From Alphaproteobacteria bacterium (GTDB lineage Bacteria > Pseudomonadota > Alphaproteobacteria > RF32 > CAG-239), in the NCBI GenBank assembly GCA_017475705.1, contig JAFVFB010000030.1, positions 17,774-81,773 on the forward strand: a stretch of DNA of 64,000 bases, given 5' to 3'. Position 1 is the first letter of the stretch; every line of letters starts with the position of its first letter. The notes beneath the pieces are model-generated. The model saw only the letters and a program-made list of their open reading frames with translations. It made no database searches and was not told where the DNA came from. Of this stretch, positions 26,234-36,371 are shown piece after piece. Both the position numbers and the translations under genes were made by a program.

Positions 26234-28609
26234 ATGGCAAAAAAAATAAAAAAACAAAACAATCAAATAAATACAGCATCATGGATAACTAAAATCTTAG
26301 GAATTATCATGGGAATAGGACTACTGGCCTTTTGCTTATGCCTGATATTAGGGATGATCGGTTATAATCCGGCTGACGAATCTTTTAATGTTTCGAACTC
26401 CGAAAAAATCAGCAACTTTATGGGTAAATTTGGCTCTTATAGTGCAGATTTTATAGCAAACAGCTTTGGATTAGCTATTTTTGTGTTTTTGATTCCCGTT
26501 ATGGTATGGGGATATTTACTGATTAAACACCAAAAAATCTTGGAATTTAGAATCCGCATGCTCGCCGTTGTTATTGGAATTATCCCCTTAGCAGGGGTGT
26601 TTTATCAACTGTTTTCTGCACCACTGGAAAAAATAAATCTGCAGGGAAAGTTTAGTCCTTTATTGCCAGAAGCACTGATAAATCTATTTAAGAGTTGGAA
26701 ATTAGAAGGCTATGAAAGCTCGCTGGCACTATCTATACAGGCAATTATTGCATTGATGTCATTTAATTTGGCAGTTGGAATAACCTTTAAGCAATGGGGA
26801 AAAATAATCAAAGCTTTGTGTCATATATCGGCGATTACATTAAAAGCCATTGGTAAATTCTTACAACGTTTGTGCCAACCTAGGGCCTTAACGGAACAAA
26901 GTTTTACTTCTGTGAATATAAAAGCAGAAAAAATCAGAAAAGAGCCCGTCCTCTCCGATAAAACAGAAACATTGCCGGATGTAAGTGCTGAAACACAAAA
27001 AACAGAAATGGAGGCACCGATTATCAAAACTAAAAAGACTGACAAAAAAACTGCAGAAGTTATCTCTATTATACCGTCGCAGGTGACAAAAGAAAGTAAC
27101 GGCTATCAATTTCCTGATATAAATCTCTTAAGTAGACCCAAAGAAAAATTAGGATTAAGTATTAATGAAAAGGAATTAAATGAAACCGCACGCGCGCTAG
27201 AAACCGTTTTGGAAGAGTTTGGTGTGCACGGGCAAATCGTAAAAATCCGCCCAGGACCAGTCGTGACACTGTTTGAACTGGAGCCAGCACCAGGAACAAA
27301 AACCTCAAGAGTTATCAGTTTGGCTGATGATATCGCACGTTCAATGTCAGCAATATCTGTACGTATTGCGGTGGTACCAGGATCAAATACAATAGGGATT
27401 GAAATTCCGAATGCCAAAAGAGAAACAGTTTGGCTGCGTGATCTCTTAGAAGATGTGAACTTTACCGACAGTAAAAATGCCTTAAATGTTGTATTAGGCA
27501 AAGATATTGGAGGTAAAAATATTTATGCGGACCTAGCTAAAATGCCGCACTTGCTGGTGGCTGGAACAACCGGTTCCGGAAAATCTGTAGGTGTTAATGC
27601 GATGATATTATCATTACTCTATAGGATGACGCCGGAAGAATGTAAATTTATTTTAATCGATCCGAAAATGTTGGAATTTTCGATGTACAATGGTATACCG
27701 CATTTATTAACGCCGGTGATTACCGATCCAGCAAAAGCAGTTATCGGTTTGAAATGGGCTGTACGAGAAATGGAAGAACGTTATCGGGCAATGGCTTGCT
27801 TATCAGTGCGCAACATTAACGGCTATAACTTAAAGTTAAAAGAATTGCGAGAAAAGGGAGAAACCCCAAAACGAACTATTCAGGTAGGCTTTGATCCGGA
27901 GACTGGAAAGCCGGAATATGAAGAGCAGCTTTTAGATACCAAGCCATTACCATACATCGTTATTGTTGTCGATGAAATGGCTGATTTGATGCTTGTCGCC
28001 GGTAAAGAAGTTGAAGCAGCAATTCAGCGTCTAGCGCAAATGGCTCGTGCTGCTGGTATTCACTTGATTATGTCAACCCAAAGGCCTTCAGTTGATGTAA
28101 TTACGGGAACCATTAAATCAAATTTCCCGACCAGAATTAGCTTCCAAGTAACATCGAAAATTGATAGCCGTACAATTTTAGGTGAACAGGGGGCAGAACA
28201 ATTGCTTGGTAAAGGAGATATGCTTTATATGCCTGCAGGTTTACGCCCGCAACGTATTCATGGCGGTTTTGTTAAAGATGAGGAAGTCGAAAGTGTAGTT
28301 GAATTTATTAAATCCCAGCGCCAACCGGAATATGTTGAAGAAGTAACCGCTGGTGAACTAGAAATGAAAAATAAAGAGGCAGGAGCTTTATTTGATAAAA
28401 CAGCTATGGGTATGAGTGGGGGCAGTAATAACGACGAGCTTTATGAACAGGCTGTACAAATTGTGCGTAACGATAAAAAAGCTTCAACCAGTTACATCCA
28501 ACGGCGTTTAGGGATTGGTTACAATAAAGCAGCAACAATCATTGAACGTATGGAAGCTGAAGGTGTTGTGACACCAGCAGATCATGTTGGTAGGAGAGAA
28601 GTCATATAG
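26234..28609 (+). CDS. ftsK: DNA translocase FtsK
   Basis: 791 residues. Four N-terminal membrane helices are followed by a short linker, the alpha/beta motor with Walker A GTTGSGKSVG, Walker B IVVDEMADL, and a C-terminal winged-helix gamma domain (ASTSYIQRRLGIGYNKAATIIERME) that reads KOPS-like sequences. It pumps DNA at the division septum and activates XerCD. GAGGG precedes the ATG at 26234. The length resembles the short-linker alphaproteobacterial forms rather than the 1300-residue E. coli protein. Confidence 0.97.
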   Translation: MAKKIKKQNNQINTASWITKILGIIMGIGLLAFCLCLILGMIGYNPADESFNVSNSEKISNFMGKFGSYSADFIANSFGLAIFVFLIPVMVWGYLLIKHQKILEFRIRMLAVVIGIIPLAGVFYQLFSAPLEKINLQGKFSPLLPEALINLFKSWKLEGYESSLALSIQAIIALMSFNLAVGITFKQWGKIIKALCHISAITLKAIGKFLQRLCQPRALTEQSFTSVNIKAEKIRKEPVLSDKTETLPDVSAETQKTEMEAPIIKTKKTDKKTAEVISIIPSQVTKESNGYQFPDINLLSRPKEKLGLSINEKELNETARALETVLEEFGVHGQIVKIRPGPVVTLFELEPAPGTKTSRVISLADDIARSMSAISVRIAVVPGSNTIGIEIPNAKRETVWLRDLLEDVNFTDSKNALNVVLGKDIGGKNIYADLAKMPHLLVAGTTGSGKSVGVNAMILSLLYRMTPEECKFILIDPKMLEFSMYNGIPHLLTPVITDPAKAVIGLKWAVREMEERYRAMACLSVRNINGYNLKLKELREKGETPKRTIQVGFDPETGKPEYEEQLLDTKPLPYIVIVVDEMADLMLVAGKEVEAAIQRLAQMARAAGIHLIMSTQRPSVDVITGTIKSNFPTRISFQVTSKIDSRTILGEQGAEQLLGKGDMLYMPAGLRPQRIHGGFVKDEEVESVVEFIKSQRQPEYVEEVTAGELEMKNKEAGALFDKTAMGMSGGSNNDELYEQAVQIVRNDKKASTSYIQRRLGIGYNKAATIIERMEAEGVVTPADHVGRREVI

Positions 28610-28631
28610 AACAGCACAATTTAAAGTAAAT

Positions 28632-28660
28632 AAAGGGACCATATATAGTATGGTCCTTTT
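28632..28660 (+). terminator. Terminator after ftsK
   Basis: Stem GGACCATA / TATGGTCC, 5-base loop, then TTTT. Confidence 0.85.
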
Positions 28661-28739
28661 ATCAAATAAAAAAGGCATTGTTAAGAAAATTAACAAGCGG
28701 CAATGCAAAATATAAAAACGGCTAATGGGTTATAGCCAC

Positions 28740-28769
28740 AAAAGAAGAGAGGCATTTAGGCCTCTCTTC
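28740..28769 (-). terminator. Terminator after outer-membrane barrel gene
   Basis: A 10-bp stem GAAGAGAGGC / GCCTCTCTTC with a 6-base loop. The minus strand continues TTTTG. Confidence 0.8.
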
Positions 28770-28788
28770 AATTAATAGAACCAAAGTA

Positions 28789-29601
28789 TTAGAACAATAC
28801 TTTAGCGCGTAAACCTGCTTCATAAGCAAAGTTTGTATGCTCTTTGCCAACACTATATGTTTTGTCATGAGCATCAATCAAGTAAGACCCATAAACGCCG
28901 AGAGCGACATTGTCCTTGAGATAGTAATCAACGGCACCATCGAACCAGGTTTCAGTACTATTCTTAGGACCATTGCCCTTAGACCATTCATAACGAACAG
29001 CACCATCAAATGCCCATTTTCCGGTATACTTATGGATACCAGCGCTGACAGATTGAATAATTGGTCTGTGTGATTTATCAATAATGCTATCAAAGCTGTA
29101 TACAGCATATGGTGTGATGCCATTACCTAAATCTAAGCCAGCTTTCAAGTCAAATCCAAGAGCTTTCTCCCAACGATTATAAACTCTAGCACCTCCTACA
29201 CGTTCTTTTCTGCCGTACCATTCTTTTGTATTAAAAGTATTATAACGACCTGAAACTTGGAACAAAACATCATCAAAACGTGTATTGTATTTTGCACCTA
29301 AGGTGTAAGCAAAATTATGGTCATTATTATAATAACCTTCAACATCAAAAGTATTTTCAATACCGGCATTAACGCTAAATTTGTCAGTTATACCATATTC
29401 AACAAATTCGCTGGCAGTTACACCATCTTCGATATATTTTATCTTATTAAATTTAGTTTTTTCACGAGACATGGCAATGCGCGTGTCAGAAGAAATCTGT
29501 CCTTTACCTGGAACAGAAAAAGCACCTGTTAAATCTTGTGCCATTGCTTGAGAAGCAAATAAAACAGCAACAGATGCCAACAACATAGTTTTATAGTTCA
29601 T
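28789..29601 (-). CDS. Outer-membrane beta-barrel protein
   Basis: 270 residues. The signal peptide ends at AMA (MNYKTMLLASVAVLFASQAMA). The rest is alternating amphipathic strands rich in Tyr, Gly and Asn, and the C-terminus is aromatic (LRAKVLF), the usual BAM-recognised end. Repeated patterns such as FDVLFQVSGRYNTF and VALGVYGSYLID suit about 12 strands. No specific porin or transporter family is recognised. Strong terminators on both sides make it a single-gene unit, as for abundant outer-membrane proteins. Confidence 0.8.
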   Translation of the reverse strand: MNYKTMLLASVAVLFASQAMAQDLTGAFSVPGKGQISSDTRIAMSREKTKFNKIKYIEDGVTASEFVEYGITDKFSVNAGIENTFDVEGYYNNDHNFAYTLGAKYNTRFDDVLFQVSGRYNTFNTKEWYGRKERVGGARVYNRWEKALGFDLKAGLDLGNGITPYAVYSFDSIIDKSHRPIIQSVSAGIHKYTGKWAFDGAVRYEWSKGNGPKNSTETWFDGAVDYYLKDNVALGVYGSYLIDAHDKTYSVGKEHTNFAYEAGLRAKVLF

Positions 29602-29631
29602 CGATAAACTCCTTTATCTAGTTTCATAAAA

Positions 29632-29647
29632 ATAACCCTAAGGTTAT
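29632..29647 (-). promoter_or_regulatory. Short inverted repeat in the leader of the barrel gene
   Basis: ATAACC-CTAA-GGTTAT lies 31 bases before the start codon. It could be an operator or a 5' mRNA hairpin. Function is not shown. Confidence 0.35.
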
Positions 29648-29734
29648 GATAAAACTATATAGAACGATTTATTAACAATAAGTAAAATTATTTAGAAGGA
29701 ACGTAACATATTGTTTTGAAATATTTCAAAATAA

Positions 29735-29764
29735 AAGAGAGTGCCTTTAAGCACTCTCTTTACA
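29735..29764 (-). terminator. Terminator after pgk
   Basis: A 10-bp stem AAGAGAGTGC / GCACTCTCTT with a 6-base loop, followed on the minus strand by TTTT. Confidence 0.85.
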
Positions 29765-29778
29765 ATAAAAAGGCTAAT

Positions 29779-30990
29779 CTATTTTTTCATAACAGCAACG
29801 CCAGGTAATTCTTTGCCTTCCATCCATTCCAAGAAAGCTCCACCAGCCGTTGAAATATAAGTAAATTTATCAGCAACACCGGCATTATCTAAGGCAGAAA
29901 CCGTGTCACCGCCACCGGCAACAGAAGTAAGTTTGCCAGCTTGAGTCAAAGCAGCCGCATGCTGCGCCACTTTGTTTGTGGCCTCATCAAATGGTTTCAT
30001 TTCAAAAACCCCTAATGGACCATTCCATACTAGGGTTTTGCACTCATCAAGCTTAGTATTAATTAAAGCGACAGTCTTTTCGCCCACATCCATCAAACTC
30101 CAGCCTTCTGCAGGAATCTCAGATAAACTAACGGTTTTATGCTCAGCCATAGGTTTAAATTCTTTGGCAACAACGACATCAAGTGGTAAGATAATTTCAC
30201 AATGATTGGCCTTTGCTGTAGCAATAATTTCTTTTGCCGTATCAATCATATCCATCTGTACCAAAGAATTATTTTCATTAAGCGTATCAATGCCGCTAGC
30301 TTTCATAAAGGTATGTGCCATACCGCCAGAAATAACCAGTTTATTAACCTTTTTAACCAAATTATTAAGCAAATCAAGCTTGGTAGATACTTTTGAACCG
30401 CCGACAACCGCAATTAGAGGACGTACAGGATCATTCAAACCGGCTGTTAAAGCCTGAACCTCCTCAGCCATCAATAATCCCATTGCAGCAGGACAATTTT
30501 TTGCGGCTGCAACCATCGAAGCATGAGCACGATGTGCAGTGGAAAAAGCATCAGAAACATAAACATCAGCAGGCTCTGTAAGCGCTTTAGCAAATGTCTC
30601 ATCACCTTTTTTCTCTTCATTATAAAAACGCAAATTCTCCAGCAGTAAAATCTCATCTTGAGACATTTGTGCAATGGCTTGGGCGACTTTAGGACCAATG
30701 CAATCATCAACAAATGTAACTTTTTTGCCTAAGGCTTGCTCTAGGTCTTTAACAATATGTGAAAGAGAATTTTTCATATCCCCTTTACCTTCTGGTCGAC
30801 CAAAGTGCGAAATAACGACAACTTTCGCTCCTTGCGCCATTAAATTTTTAATCGTTGGTACGGTGCGGTCAATACGAGCAGTATTTGTTACCTTAAAATT
30901 TTCATCCATCGGAACATTCAAATCTGCCCGTAGCATAACAACTTTACCAGATAAATTGCCTAAATCTTTGATTGTTTTATATTCTATCAT
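29779..30990 (-). CDS. pgk: Phosphoglycerate kinase
   Basis: 403 residues, full length. Substrate loops RADLNVPMDE and SHFGRPEGKG, the hinge region GPLGVFEMKPFDEAT and the nucleotide-site GGGDTVSAL are all present. It makes ATP from 1,3-bisphosphoglycerate. It lies just downstream of gapA on the same strand, with a hairpin between, so partial coupling is likely. Confidence 0.97.
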   Translation of the reverse strand: MIEYKTIKDLGNLSGKVVMLRADLNVPMDENFKVTNTARIDRTVPTIKNLMAQGAKVVVISHFGRPEGKGDMKNSLSHIVKDLEQALGKKVTFVDDCIGPKVAQAIAQMSQDEILLLENLRFYNEEKKGDETFAKALTEPADVYVSDAFSTAHRAHASMVAAAKNCPAAMGLLMAEEVQALTAGLNDPVRPLIAVVGGSKVSTKLDLLNNLVKKVNKLVISGGMAHTFMKASGIDTLNENNSLVQMDMIDTAKEIIATAKANHCEIILPLDVVVAKEFKPMAEHKTVSLSEIPAEGWSLMDVGEKTVALINTKLDECKTLVWNGPLGVFEMKPFDEATNKVAQHAAALTQAGKLTSVAGGGDTVSALDNAGVADKFTYISTAGGAFLEWMEGKELPGVAVMKK

Positions 30991-31008
30991 ATAATTATCC
31001 TTATCTTA

Positions 31009-31040
31009 AAAAAGAATCCCCGCCTGATAAAAAGACGGGG
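31009..31040 (-). terminator. Hairpin between gapA and pgk
   Basis: On the minus strand CCCCGTC pairs with GGCGGGG (one G-T pair) and is followed by ATTCTTTTTT. It may partly end transcription after gapA. Confidence 0.65.
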
Positions 31041-31052
31041 AAAATCTAAAAA

Positions 31053-32108
<1,056 letters not shown>

Positions 32109-32201
32109 TTATTAAAATCGAGCATAAGTTAACACTAATTATGCATTTTTCAAGTGAAATTTTAAAAACCGGAAAATGTTGGAGAAGTTATCCCCCGAAA
32201 A

Positions 32202-32242
32202 AATAAAAAAATCTGCCTATACCAAGGACGATATAGGCAGAT
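32202..32242 (-). terminator. Terminator after the 930-residue protein gene
   Basis: An 11-bp stem (ATCTGCCTATA / TATAGGCAGAT) with a 10-base loop, then T7 on the minus strand. Confidence 0.92.
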
Positions 32243-32262
32243 TAGAACAAATAGATGAAAAC

Positions 32263-35055
32263 TTAGTGGACCTTATTTTCTATCCATTTAGTTAGATATG
32301 GGTTGTTTTGAGGAGAGTTACTAACCTCTTTCTGTTTTCCTTTCTGTTTCTCTAAACGCTGCTTTTCCTTTTTAACTTTGTTAGCAAACTTTTTCTTTTT
32401 TTGCATAGGGGTATTCTCTTTAACCTCGGTATTATTGACCTCAACATAAACATCTTGGTCTTTAACCTTTAGAGAAAGGACTTCATCAGCTGTTGCTTTT
32501 CTGGTAACTTTACCGGTTACTAAGTCTTCATTATATTTACCATATACAATGTTAGTAGAGGTTGTTTGATAATTTGGAACATAGACAGTATGCTCAATCA
32601 AGGTTGAATCATTCACAAAAGCTTCATCCCGAGTAACAGTAACAGCACGGAATAACCTTTTATGGGGTTCACCAATATTTGAAGGACGGGAAGACCCAGT
32701 GGCTTGATAAGTGTGCTTACTTGGTGTGTCACAATCTTCTGTAGCAATCTGATTAACTGTACGAACAGTCTGTTTCCCTTTAACACCAAAAATACGTCCG
32801 GTGTCTGTAATACGGTCAAAAACAGAGCGGATAATAGAAGTTTGATCGGCTGTTAAGCTATCTCCGGCACAAGGCTTTCTATCAAAATAGTTTTCCATAA
32901 TCTGGTTAACCAATACAAAGGCTTTATCAGCATTTTTGTTCTTAGGATTGTTGCTAGACCAGCTTTCTGCCTGTTTCCACTGGAACAAGAGCTGTTCACC
33001 CACTAAACCGGCCCCGATTTGGCCATTTTGCAACAATAAGCTGTCATTAGCATTAATGATATCCATATATTGTTGGAACTTATCACCAAAGAACTTTTTT
33101 GTATCATTATATTCTTTTTTGGTCAAACCAGTATTTTGATAGCCGCCACGTTCACTGACATAACCAGCAGACGGTGTTCCAACCGGAACTTTATCTGCAC
33201 CTTCGATGATTTCAATTTTAACAGTATCTTGTACTTCATCGGCTACTTTGCTGACAGCATTAGAAACTGTAGCGGTAGAAACATAAGTGTTCACAATAGA
33301 ATCACTAACAATATCGATATCATCAAAATCTGTTTGTGTTTCATCAATAACAGATGCACTAGCAGCTTTATTCTCTGCATTAGAGACGGTAGCGGTAGAA
33401 ACATCAGCGTTCACAATAGAATCACTAACAACATCAAGATCGTCAAAATCTGTTTGTGTTTCATCAATAATAGATGCACTAGTAGCCTTTTTTACTGTAG
33501 CTGAATCAGACGATATAGAATCTTCACCATTTTCAATATAAACTTCTTGATCTTTAACTTTAAGTCCTAAAATTTGTTCTACGGTAGCAGAAGACGATGT
33601 TTTCGGAGCTAGATCTTCATTGGCTTTATGGTAAGTAGGATGAACTTTTTCCACCTGTACAGAAGAAACATAGGTTGTATCAACTGTTAGTGTTTCTTCT
33701 CTAACAAAATCTTCATCTTCTGCTGGAGAAACCACAGCTACAGAATCATTACTAGTCTGTTCTTGGGTAACAATCTGAGGAGTTTTTGTCGTGCTAGGAG
33801 TCACTTTTGTTTCTAAAGAATTAGCAGCTTTAACTGTTTGAGCTTTCATGCTCGTAACTTTTTGGTATTGTACGGTTTCACCGCAAGGATCCTTCACGCC
33901 GCGGACATTACGATCTCCTTTAATCTGATTAATAAACATAGCATTGCAATCATCCGGCAACTGAGCATTTTCATCACAAAGGAAGTGATGAAAAGCTTCT
34001 GCAACACGAGCAGCTTGCACTCTTTCGGCTGAAACGCCTAATTGTTCTGCTCTGTCAGCATTTGGATAGAAAGAGCGGAAGTATCTGTATGAATTGAGCA
34101 CCTCATCACGGGTCCTATCCTTAAAGTGTTTTTCCATAACAGTATCAGTCAGACGACTTAATGCGTATTCATAGCCATTATTGTCATTACCATAGCTTTT
34201 ATTTAAAAAGTCTACAGTACTAGCTAAATCTTTTACAGCAACTCTGGAACTATCAACAGGAACTTTGTATGCTTGGCTTGCTTGAGTAAGGGTTATGGTT
34301 GGTGCTTGATTTTGTACATGATCAGATGAGTCGTTAACCGTTGCGTAATTAATTTTAGCATTATTATTGGTTGCAGCAGGATTGCCATTTGTACATGAAA
34401 AAGTAAGTGCCATTAAAGAAACACTAGCAGCAGCAACAGCCATCCGGCTTTTATAGCGCTTAAATAGTGATTTGATATTATCAGAGGATGCACTAATTTT
34501 GCCTTCAAGCTTCTGTGTAAACGCTTTCATTCCAATTTGTGCGGAACGATGCATTTCGATAACACTAGCACCACGAATGGGAGATTTATCAACCACATTA
34601 TGGCGTAACTGATTAAAGAAAGACATACCGTCATCTCTAAGTGCTTTAAGACGGCGACGAATATTAAATCGTGTCATCAATTTAAAACGACCGGCAGTAA
34701 ATGGTTTATCCTCATTATTAAATAACTGGCGTGAAGTATCTGCAATACCCATGTAGACAATTGCCGTTTGGGCCTCTTTTTTAGCATTATTACCCAACTC
34801 TTGGCCATTGTCATCAACAAAAAACTGATTTTCTGTTTCGGAGCGCATATCATTTGCCAGATTAGAAACAAAGTTTTCGTCAGCAAATGTATCAGCACGC
34901 GTTAAAATAGAAGCAGAAATATTCACAGCATCAAGATTTTTAATATCTTGTTTGATTAAATGACCAAAACGATCAAAATGAACCCGACGAACCACACCGC
35001 GTCTTTGCTGACGAGAGCGGCTATTGGACTTAAATTTACGTCTTTTATTTGACAC
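32263..35055 (-). CDS. 930-residue membrane-anchored repeat protein of unknown function
   Basis: Very basic Arg/Lys-rich N-terminus (residues 1-40), then a ~160-residue soluble part and one hydrophobic helix near 205-220 (MAVAAASVSLMALTFS), then about 710 residues probably outside the inner membrane. Residues ~520-600 hold two 40-residue copies (IDETQTDFDDLDVVSDSIV / VIDETQTDFDDIDIVSDSI). A second, distant repeat is seen as NEDLAPK...ILGLKVKDQEVYIE and NEDLVTG...VLSLKVKDQDVYVE. The C-terminus is Lys/Gln-rich. There are few cysteines and no enzyme motif. It is monocistronic with a good promoter and terminator. I do not recognise a family. The internal helix could be a signal anchor, and a lipobox reading (TFSC) is poor. 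Confidence 0.75.
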   Translation of the reverse strand: MSNKRRKFKSNSRSRQQRRGVVRRVHFDRFGHLIKQDIKNLDAVNISASILTRADTFADENFVSNLANDMRSETENQFFVDDNGQELGNNAKKEAQTAIVYMGIADTSRQLFNNEDKPFTAGRFKLMTRFNIRRRLKALRDDGMSFFNQLRHNVVDKSPIRGASVIEMHRSAQIGMKAFTQKLEGKISASSDNIKSLFKRYKSRMAVAAASVSLMALTFSCTNGNPAATNNNAKINYATVNDSSDHVQNQAPTITLTQASQAYKVPVDSSRVAVKDLASTVDFLNKSYGNDNNGYEYALSRLTDTVMEKHFKDRTRDEVLNSYRYFRSFYPNADRAEQLGVSAERVQAARVAEAFHHFLCDENAQLPDDCNAMFINQIKGDRNVRGVKDPCGETVQYQKVTSMKAQTVKAANSLETKVTPSTTKTPQIVTQEQTSNDSVAVVSPAEDEDFVREETLTVDTTYVSSVQVEKVHPTYHKANEDLAPKTSSSATVEQILGLKVKDQEVYIENGEDSISSDSATVKKATSASIIDETQTDFDDLDVVSDSIVNADVSTATVSNAENKAASASVIDETQTDFDDIDIVSDSIVNTYVSTATVSNAVSKVADEVQDTVKIEIIEGADKVPVGTPSAGYVSERGGYQNTGLTKKEYNDTKKFFGDKFQQYMDIINANDSLLLQNGQIGAGLVGEQLLFQWKQAESWSSNNPKNKNADKAFVLVNQIMENYFDRKPCAGDSLTADQTSIIRSVFDRITDTGRIFGVKGKQTVRTVNQIATEDCDTPSKHTYQATGSSRPSNIGEPHKRLFRAVTVTRDEAFVNDSTLIEHTVYVPNYQTTSTNIVYGKYNEDLVTGKVTRKATADEVLSLKVKDQDVYVEVNNTEVKENTPMQKKKKFANKVKKEKQRLEKQKGKQKEVSNSPQNNPYLTKWIENKVH
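33257..33492 (-). repeat. Two tandem 120-bp coding repeats
   Basis: Units begin at 33257 and 33377 with GCATTAGA and a shared GTAGCGGTAGAAACAT. They encode the two Ser/Thr/Asp-rich 40-residue copies in the 930-residue protein. Confidence 0.9.
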
Positions 35056-35088
35056 CTTTTTTCTCCTAAAACAACTTTATTTAAAGGC

Positions 35089-35117
35089 AGTATATAATAA
35101 AAAAAACATAATTTCAA
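35089..35117 (-). promoter_or_regulatory. Promoter of the 930-residue protein gene
   Basis: On the minus strand: TTGAAA (35117-35112), 17 bases, TATACT (35094-35089), ending 33 bases before the start codon. Confidence 0.65.
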
Positions 35118-35239
35118 TATTTTTTTTGTCAATTTTAAATATTTTTTAAAAAAATGTCAAATAAGGCAAAAATAAAAAAGTTGCACAATAAAAGATAAAG
35201 CAATATAACAAAAAAAACGAAATAAGAAAAGAGGATACA

Positions 35240-36322
35240 ATGCGTGTTGATATATTTGATTTTGAGCTGGATAAAGAACTGATTGCAAATGAACCGGTAA
35301 ACCCGAGGGATAGCTCAAAATTATTGGATTTAATGGATGAAAATACAATAACGGACCGTCATTTCTATGATTTGCCGGATATTTTGCGTCCAGATGACAT
35401 ACTTGTATTTAATGATACTAAAGTAATCCCTGCAAGACTCTATGGCAAAAGAGGAGAGGCTGAAGTTGAAGTAACATTATATCATCCTGAAGATGGGCAG
35501 ACTTGGTGGGCATTTATTAAAAATTCCAAAAGATTGCATGAAGAGGATATAATCACATTTTATAACGCAGAAATACCTGTTAGTTCCTCGGAATTTAAAG
35601 CTAAAGTGCTTAAGAAAAATAGTGAAGATGGGGTGCTACTGGAATTTTTATGCGCTGTTGATATATTGGCAGAATTACTTGAAAAATATGGTTTAATGCC
35701 GTTACCGCCATATATCAAGCGTGATAAACCGAATGCAGGAATTTGGAACCGCTATAATGACAAAGAAAATTATCAAACTGTATATGCTAAGTACGAAGGA
35801 GCAGTTGCCGCCCCCACTGCTGGATTGCATTTTACCAATAAAGTATTGCAACGTTTACAAGAAAAAGGTATCAAAAAGGTTTTTTTGACCCTACATGTTG
35901 GAGCAGGAACTTTTTTGCCGGTAAAAACCGATGATACTAAAGACCATAAAATGCATGCCGAATATGGTATTATTAGCAAAGAAGCTTGTGATATTATCAA
36001 TGCAGCCAAGCAAAATCACCAGAGAATTATTGCGGTTGGAACAACTTCGGTACGTTTGCTGGAAAGTGCCGCTGATAGCCAAGGTATACTTCATCCTTTT
36101 AAGGGGGAAACATCCATCTTCATCACCCCAGGTTACAAGTTCAAAATCATCGATGGAATCATTACTAATTTCCATTTACCTAAATCAACGCTATTTATGC
36201 TGATTTGTGCAATTGCCGGAACCCAAAGGATGAAAGCTGCTTATAAACATGCAATAGAACAAAAATATCGCTTTTATTCCTACGGCGATAGCTCAATTTT
36301 AAAATGTGTAAATAAAATTTAA
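35240..36322 (+). CDS. queA: tRNA ribosyltransferase-isomerase QueA
   Basis: 360 residues, full length. Family motifs LIANEPVNPRDSSKLL, NDTKVIPARLYGKR, AAPTAGLHFT, LHVGAGTFLPVK and a C-terminal YRFYSYGDSSIL are present. QueA transfers the ribosyl of S-adenosylmethionine to preQ1 at tRNA position 34, making epoxyqueuosine. AGAGGA precedes the ATG. It is divergent from the 930-residue protein gene across a very AT-rich 184-base region. Confidence 0.96.
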   Translation: MRVDIFDFELDKELIANEPVNPRDSSKLLDLMDENTITDRHFYDLPDILRPDDILVFNDTKVIPARLYGKRGEAEVEVTLYHPEDGQTWWAFIKNSKRLHEEDIITFYNAEIPVSSSEFKAKVLKKNSEDGVLLEFLCAVDILAELLEKYGLMPLPPYIKRDKPNAGIWNRYNDKENYQTVYAKYEGAVAAPTAGLHFTNKVLQRLQEKGIKKVFLTLHVGAGTFLPVKTDDTKDHKMHAEYGIISKEACDIINAAKQNHQRIIAVGTTSVRLLESAADSQGILHPFKGETSIFITPGYKFKIIDGIITNFHLPKSTLFMLICAIAGTQRMKAAYKHAIEQKYRFYSYGDSSILKCVNKI

Positions 36323-36355
36323 CTATTCTGCGCTAGATTGCGCCTAGATAGTTAA
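36319..36355 (+). other. Stem-loop overlapping the queA stop
   Basis: TTAACTAT (36319-36326) pairs with ATAGTTAA (36348-36355), with inner GCGC words facing each other. No T-run follows. It may affect readthrough into the next gene. Confidence 0.4.
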
Positions 36356-36371
36356 TTCTGAGGAGCAAACG

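Noticed and set aside
33070..33504. Plus-strand open frame opposite the 930-residue protein
   Set aside because: It is antisense to a gene with promoter, terminator and consistent protein repeats, and has no Shine-Dalgarno.
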